A stretch of 64,000 bases of DNA from Plasmodium relictum (lineage: Eukaryota; Apicomplexa; Aconoidasida; Haemosporida; Plasmodiidae): contig NC_041685.1 of assembly GCF_900005765.1 (NCBI RefSeq), positions 372,001 through 436,000 on the forward strand. Direction: 5' to 3'. Of the stretch, positions 58,587 through 64,000 are shown piece by piece (the first letter of the stretch is position 1; the number at the start of each line of letters is the position of its first letter). Below the pieces are notes generated by a model, which had not been told where the DNA came from, did no database searches, and saw nothing but the letters and a program-made list of their open reading frames with translations. The position numbers were made by a program, and so were the translations under genes.

Positions 58587-60274
58587 TCTCCAAACAAATA
58601 AAGAAACGTAAAGAAAAATAAAATAAATTTCGTTAATGTAAATATTATGTCTTTAATATTTAAAGTTAAATCTAAAACTATAGAAAAAAGAAAAACATTA
58701 AATGCTTCAGAAATAAAATAGTTACATTTAGTTAACAATATAAATGGATAATAAAAAAAAGAAAGAGAAATAGATCATTAGAATTAGAAGATAATATAAA
58801 AACTGGAATTAATTGTTATATATTTACATAAGAATGTTGTATAGTAGATAAAATAGCGCGAATATATGAATATATAAAAAAATATAAGAAAATGCTAAGA
58901 ATGTCATGCTACCTTATACATAGTAGCATTCTTCATATAAAAAATATATAAAATAAAATCATATATATGAAATAATATCATACATAGAATGTCATCACAC
59001 TTGTAAAATTAAAAATATCGCGTTAAATAAAAAATATAAAAAAATATAAATTAAGCTATTAAAATAAAAATATACAAAAGTATAAAAGCAAAAAATTAAT
59101 ATCACAATAAAAATGTACAGGAATAAGAATCCTTATAAAAAGATCCTCTCAAAAAAATCATACATTTATAGTTGTCTCTAGACATATATGAAATTTTGAA
59201 AAAATTCACTAAATTGGAATCATAATAATTATAATAAAATTAAAAGTTCTTTAAAAAAAAGAGAGAAATAAATTTTAATTAAAACAAATATTGATTTATT
59301 TTTTTTTAATAGAAACAAAAAAAAAATAAAATAAAATAAAAAATATGTATTCAAATATACAATAAAACAAATTACATCAATTGCTTTTGAATAATATATA
59401 TATAAATATTTATTCAATTATTATTATTTTTCTTTAAAATAATTGTTTTGTTACAAACAATCTATAAAAAGTATTCGATTATTTTATTTATAAAAAAAAT
59501 AATATAATTATTATTTTATGATAAAATAGTGTGCATACTCTATATAAAAGACTTTTTTCTTCTATTATTAGTAGAAATAATTTTTTTTTTTTTTTTTTTT
59601 TTGCATTAATTATAGAATAAAATGTGTAAATTCTTATTTTAAATATATGTAATACATTTTGAACATTTTTTATCAATAGCATTGTATATTTATGGTCAAT
59701 TTTTAATTTTTCATCCTATGAAAAATATGATAAACAAAAAATTAATTCTTATAAAGAAATGAGAGTTTTCTTTTTTTATATATTTTAATAAAATATACTT
59801 AAAAAAATTAATCTTATATTTATGCAATAATAGAAAACGATAAACTTAAAATGATTAAAAATTTAGTTCCCAAATTTTTTTTTTTTTTTGAAATATAAAG
59901 CTTATTTTAAAAGTGCATTTTTTATAATGTATTTTTGATAAGAAAATGTTAAACTATTTTTCATATGATCATAATACTTTTATTTAATCCACATTCCTAA
60001 GAAAAAAAATTTTATTTATTTTTTTAAAGTAATTTTTTCATTGTATTATTATTTTTTTTCTTTTCCATCTTCATTTATATATATATATATATATATATAC
60101 GTCCTATAATTTGTTTTTATTTTTATAATTTAAATGAATATTTTTGAGAAAAAGGTGTTCATATATATATGAAAAACACAAAAGTATAATGTTTTAATGA
60201 AGCCAATATTAATCTGAAAAGTAATAAAAAGAAAATTTTATAAACCTTCCAAAACAAAAAAAAAAAGAAAAAAA
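58587..60274. other. Divergent intergenic region with short ORFs and an inverted repeat
   Basis: Shared 5' flank of the PhoD-like gene (-) and the SAP-domain gene (+). Two plus-strand mini-ORFs have protein-like composition: ATG at 58647 (24 codons) and ATG at 59113 (22 codons). An inverted repeat lies at 58897-58933. A long TA run is near 60076-60100. No full gene is supported. Confidence 0.5.
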
Positions 60275-62082
60275 ATGAATTATCAAAATTTAAAGTGCTC
60301 GGAATTAAAAGATTTATTAGCCAAAAGAGGATTACCATCTCATGGAAAAAAAGTATAAAAAAAAATTTATTTACATATATATATATATATGTAAATAATA
60401 TTATTTAATAATAATTAAAATAAATGAATTGATATATTTATGTATAAAAAAAAAGTAAATATTTCAGATTTATATATACAAAAATAAATAATAAAAAAAA
60501 AAATAATAAAATAAAAAAAAGGAAAAGGAAAAAATAAAAAGCACAATGCTGTAGTAAATATAATTTATGCAATATATATTTAGTGTATTCATTTTTTTAT
60601 ATTGCTATATATATATTTATTTTTATATATATTATATAGAATGAATTATTAGAAAGATTATTAAAATATGAACAAAAGGATAATTTAAAACCTTCATCAT
60701 ATATACTAGATAAAAAAAATAATAATAGTGAGAATATTGAATTATCAGTAGAAAAAAAGGAGGATAAAAAAAATAATATTAATGAAATAAATATTAAATC
60801 CTCGACAAAAGAAGAATTAGAAAAAAATAAAAATAATATAGAATCTTATACTGGAGTAAAAGAAGATAAAGAAAATAAAAAAAAATCTATCTCAATAAAT
60901 AATAAGGAAGAATTAAATAAAGGAAACTTAAAAAAAATGAATGATTATATAAAAAATATCTTAATGACTAATAATGGAGAAAATTCTAAATATTATGAAA
61001 ATGATAAATTAAAAAATAATGAAAAAATTAATGTATCTAAAAATATAAAAGACATTAAAGAAGAAAAGAATAATTTTTTAAATAATAATAATGATGATAG
61101 AAAAAGTAAAATTGTAATTCCACAAATAACATTTTCTGAACTATCTTTATCCAATAAAAATACATTAGAAAAAAATATAGCAACAAAAGGTTGGGATAAT
61201 AGGAAAAAATTTCAACTTTAAAACTATTTGAAATATTATTTTATTTATTATTGCTTTAATATTATATATTTTTTTTTTTTATGTAAAGATGAAAAAGACA
61301 TTTATATGACAGAAGAAAAAAAGAGAGAATTAAGAAGAAAAAGATTTGGTAAATATATAATTGATTAAAAGATTATATATTTTTTTTGAATATACCTTTT
61401 TTTTTTTTTTTTTTTTGTCATAGGTTGTGTTTCCACAGATGAAGCTCTTGAATCTAGAGCTAAAAGGTTATTAATTAAAACAAAATAAAGAATAAAAAAT
61501 CTAAATTTTATATAATATAAAAAAAATTTTATTATTATTAAGTTTTTTTCTATTTTAAAGGTTTTTTCAATTTTTTAATATTTTTTTTTTTCTTATAGAT
61601 TTAGTATTGTCACTCATAAAATGGAAGAAGAGAATAAAAGAAAAAGAGCAGAGCGCTTTGGATTAAACATGGTTATTTAATTATTTAATTTATTTTTTTT
61701 TTTCTTATGAAACATATAATTCATTTTATTTAGGTTCAATATATATTACTATTTATTTATTTATTTATTTATTTATTTCTAATTAGACTAAATTGAATGA
61801 TGTAGAAACAAAGAAGAGAAGAGCAGAAAGATTTGGGATAATGAAAGAAGTAATAATAAAATTTTATTTTTTATCTATGAGTTTTTTATTTATGCCTTTT
61901 TCTTTTTTGGGGGAAATGTTTTTAAATGACTTTATTATTTTTATATAGTGATATATATAATTACAAATATCATTTATTTTCCCTTTTATATTAATATTTT
62001 ATATTGTAAAAATTATTATTCCTTTATTTAAACATAGAGTGAAAAATTAAAAGCTAGAGCAATTAGATTTGGAATTATGTAA
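60275..62082 (+). CDS. SAP-domain protein of the Tho1/SARNP (CIP29) family, seven exons
   Basis: Exons are 60275-60352, 60640-61189, 61289-61348, 61424-61466, 61599-61671, 61787-61849 and 62038-62082. Phases agree, giving 303 aa. The SAP helix-turn-helix (KCSELKDLLAKRGLPSHGKK|NELLERLLKYE) spans the exon 1/2 junction at about residues 8-37. The C-terminal exons each carry a copy of the Tho1/SARNP motif: RRKRFG, KRAERFGL, RRAERFGI and ARAIRFGI. Human SARNP and yeast Tho1 bind RNA and work with TREX in mRNA export and co-transcriptional mRNP assembly in the nucleus. The middle is Lys/Asn/Glu-rich filler. The donor after exon 2 (G|GTTGGG) is weak; read-through adds about 11 residues and a stop at 61221, which would yield a truncated isoform. 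Confidence 0.88.
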
Positions 62083-62789
62083 TAAGAAGAAATAAAGTTT
62101 AAAGACAAAATTATTTTACCCTTAAGGAAAAAGAGAAAAAAAAACTTGTATATATATATATTACTGTTTTTTTTTTTTTTTTAATAGTATTAAAACTAAA
62201 AAATGTATTTATCTTTTAAACAATATATATATTTTCATTTTTTTTTAATTATAGATAATATTTATTATATGTTATTTATTTAATTATTAAAATATTTTGA
62301 AACTTATTTTATATACTATTTTGAAGTATAAAGGGAGAAAAAGAAATATATCAATATATATACATTGTGTAATTTTTCTTATTTATATATACATTGCTTT
62401 ACAATTACATCTTGTTTAATGAAAATAAATACATAAAAAATATTATTTTAAATATATACATTTGTTGCAAAATAATACTAATATCGTACTTACTTTTATT
62501 TTTTTTTTTTTTTTTTTTTTCAAAAAAAGACATATTTTTTTGTGGAATATTAAAATATTTACAGAAAAAATTTAAAAAAAAACATAAATATTTTATATGA
62601 ATATATACTTATAAGAATATTGGATTTATTTTAACTATTGATTAAAAAAAAAAAAGAAAAAAAGATATGCAAAATATAAAATTTATTTTATTTTATATAT
62701 ATATATCTATATTTTTATGAATTAATGAAAAGTTATAATTTTTGTACTTATTAATACTTTTTGAAATTTTTTTTTCATGTTTTTATACA
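62083..62789. other. Spacer between two plus-strand genes
   Basis: AT-rich with T tracts. A 68-codon frame at 62394-62600 is Ile/Phe/Lys-rich and looks random. It presumably holds the SAP gene 3' UTR and the next promoter. Confidence 0.6.
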
Positions 62790-64000
62790 ATGTCGACTAT
62801 TAGGTGGATTCATAGGAGAAACAAAAATTGCGAAAAGAAAATAATTTCTTTAAATGATTTAAAAGACATATATTCTGTAGATAATGTAAAAGAAAAAAAT
62901 GGAAAAAATTCTAAAAGTGTGTACAAAAAAAAAATATATGAAAAAGAAAAATCAATTAAAGAAAAAGATAAAAAAAGTTTTAGTAAATTTTCTGACACAA
63001 AAACAAGATCAGAAATGAATTTAAAAAATGATGGTATAGAAAAAAATATAACTATATATTTAAATAAAAAAAAGATTAATGAGAAAAATGGAAAAGAAAA
63101 TAGAAGAAATTATAGCTCAGAAGTATATAGTAGAATTATAAAAGAAGATATCGAAGAAAATAAATTAAACAATTATATTATTTTAAATAACCAAAATGAA
63201 GAGAAAGAAAATAAAAACTTGAATATCAATTTAGATATTAACATTCAGTGGGACAAGAATGGTAATTATGAGAAGAATAAAGGTAATAATAATGATAAAA
63301 ATTTTTTGAAAAATAATATAAACATGAAAGATTTAGAAGATAAAATGAAAAATAAATATGTTAATTTATATAACAAAAATAATTTTATTGGAATTTCTTA
63401 TTTAAGTGATTCTTTCGTTCAACATGATGAAAAAAATATTCACAATAGCAAAGAGAAAGAACAAATTTATAAGGAATTCAACTGTGATAGAGAAAAAAAA
63501 AATATTTATTTTAATAAAGGTAAGTTGATATATAATTGTAACGAAAAAGAAAAGAAAAGTTATTATTGCAATACAGCAGAAAATAGAGGTTGTCATTATG
63601 ATGAAGAAATATACAATTATGAAGAAAAGTATAATAATTACGATGAAAAAAAGTTAAAGCATTGTGATGAAAAAAGACAATATATTCATTATGGTGAAGA
63701 TGATTACCAATATGATAAAAAAAAAAAATATAATCATTATGATGAAGAAAAATATAATCATTATAATGAAGAAAAATATAATCGTTATATTGAAAAAAAA
63801 TATAATCATTATAATGAGGAAAAATTAAATCATTATAACAAAGAAAGTAAATATGACGTTTACGATGCAGAAAAAAAATATAATTATTATGATAAAAACA
63901 AAAAATATAATTATTGTGATGAAGAAAAAAAATATAATTATTACGATGAAGATAAAAAATATAATTATTGTGATGAAGAAAATAAATCTTATAATAATGA
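62790..64000 (+). CDS. Charged Tyr/Asn/Lys-rich repeat protein, 3' end beyond window
   Basis: An ATG at 62790 opens a frame that stays open to the window edge (over 400 codons), so the gene is partial at its 3' end. The start MSTIRWIHRRNK is basic; no signal peptide is visible. The first 270 residues are Lys/Asn/Glu-rich. From about residue 270 the sequence turns into degenerate repeats built on 'KYNHYDEE' (for example DEEKYNHYNEEKYN). I recognise no domain. Cysteine appears mainly as 'YCDEE' variants inside the repeat. Minus-strand frames over this region are shadows. Confidence 0.8.
   Translation, partial: MSTIRWIHRRNKNCEKKIISLNDLKDIYSVDNVKEKNGKNSKSVYKKKIYEKEKSIKEKDKKSFSKFSDTKTRSEMNLKNDGIEKNITIYLNKKKINEKNGKENRRNYSSEVYSRIIKEDIEENKLNNYIILNNQNEEKENKNLNINLDINIQWDKNGNYEKNKGNNNDKNFLKNNINMKDLEDKMKNKYVNLYNKNNFIGISYLSDSFVQHDEKNIHNSKEKEQIYKEFNCDREKKNIYFNKGKLIYNCNEKEKKSYYCNTAENRGCHYDEEIYNYEEKYNNYDEKKLKHCDEKRQYIHYGEDDYQYDKKKKYNHYDEEKYNHYNEEKYNRYIEKKYNHYNEEKLNHYNKESKYDVYDAEKKYNYYDKNKKYNYCDEEKKYNYYDEDKKYNYCDEENKSYNN
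63590..63990 (+). repeat. Degenerate 24- to 36-base repeat encoding KYNHYDEE-like units
   Basis: Roughly a dozen imperfect units with variants such as YNYYDEDK and YNYCDEE, continuing toward the window edge. Confidence 0.75.

Noticed and set aside
62394-62600. 68-codon plus frame between the SAP gene and the repeat protein
   Set aside because: Ile/Phe/Lys only, contains a poly-Phe T tract and lacks any recognisable feature.

Overview
This window is nuclear DNA from a malaria parasite (genus Plasmodium). It is extremely AT-rich, with long poly-A/T tracts and TA microsatellites. Coding regions are full of Asn/Lys runs, short AT-rich introns have GT..AG ends, and several gene families are Plasmodium-specific: a cysteine repeat modular protein, a falstatin-type cysteine-protease inhibitor, and apicoplast-style leader peptides. 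From memory only, the order Pri2 - PIG-C - CRMP1 - LepA - falstatin - alkaline phosphatase resembles a block on P. falciparum chromosome 9. The repeat-expanded falstatin and the base composition suggest a species distant from P. falciparum, perhaps an avian malaria parasite. The species is inference.

Layout. 1-8.4 kb: NBP35 (+), the cytosolic Fe-S scaffold with an N-terminal membrane anchor; the DNA primase large subunit (-); and a 13-exon PIG-C/GPI2 gene (+) that I rebuilt exon by exon because its largest exon is only 124 bases. 8.4-17.7 kb: a possible tiny spliced minus-strand gene, a START-domain protein (+, two exons) and a small coiled-coil protein (+). 17.7-27 kb: the giant CRMP1-like protein (+, two exons, 3019 aa), with kringle-like, cysteine-rich and multi-membrane-span regions. 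29-35.2 kb (-): a NAA35/Mak10-like NatC subunit and a multi-exon coiled-coil gene. 36.9-41.1 kb (+): two secretory-leader proteins probably sent to the apicoplast, one with NUMOD3-like motifs and the translation factor LepA/EF4. 41.5-58.6 kb (-): a DUF3592-like membrane protein, falstatin/ICP, an ORC3-like protein, a HIT zinc-finger protein, a polytopic membrane protein with a signal peptide, and a two-exon PhoD-type phosphatase. 60.3-64 kb (+): a seven-exon SAP-domain Tho1/SARNP-like RNA-binding protein and the start of a charged, Tyr-rich repeat protein cut by the window edge.

Functions are mixed, as is normal for eukaryotic chromosomes. The window holds housekeeping genes (DNA replication: Pri2 and ORC3-like; GPI anchors: PIG-C; N-terminal acetylation: NAA35; Fe-S assembly: NBP35, which may supply the Fe-S enzyme Pri2), plastid maintenance genes, and stage-specific genes (CRMP1 and ICP, both important in sporozoites of studied species). 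TGCATG motifs, the published core of ApiAP2 factors of the AP2-Sp/AP2-EXP type, lie in the 5' flanks of CRMP1 and ICP and of the START gene. I found no tRNA, rRNA, CRISPR array or transposon. Points most worth checking are NBP35 lacking the usual C-terminal CPxC motif, the hidden PIG-C gene, the repeat growth in ICP, and several small unannotated coding or hairpin candidates in intergenic DNA.
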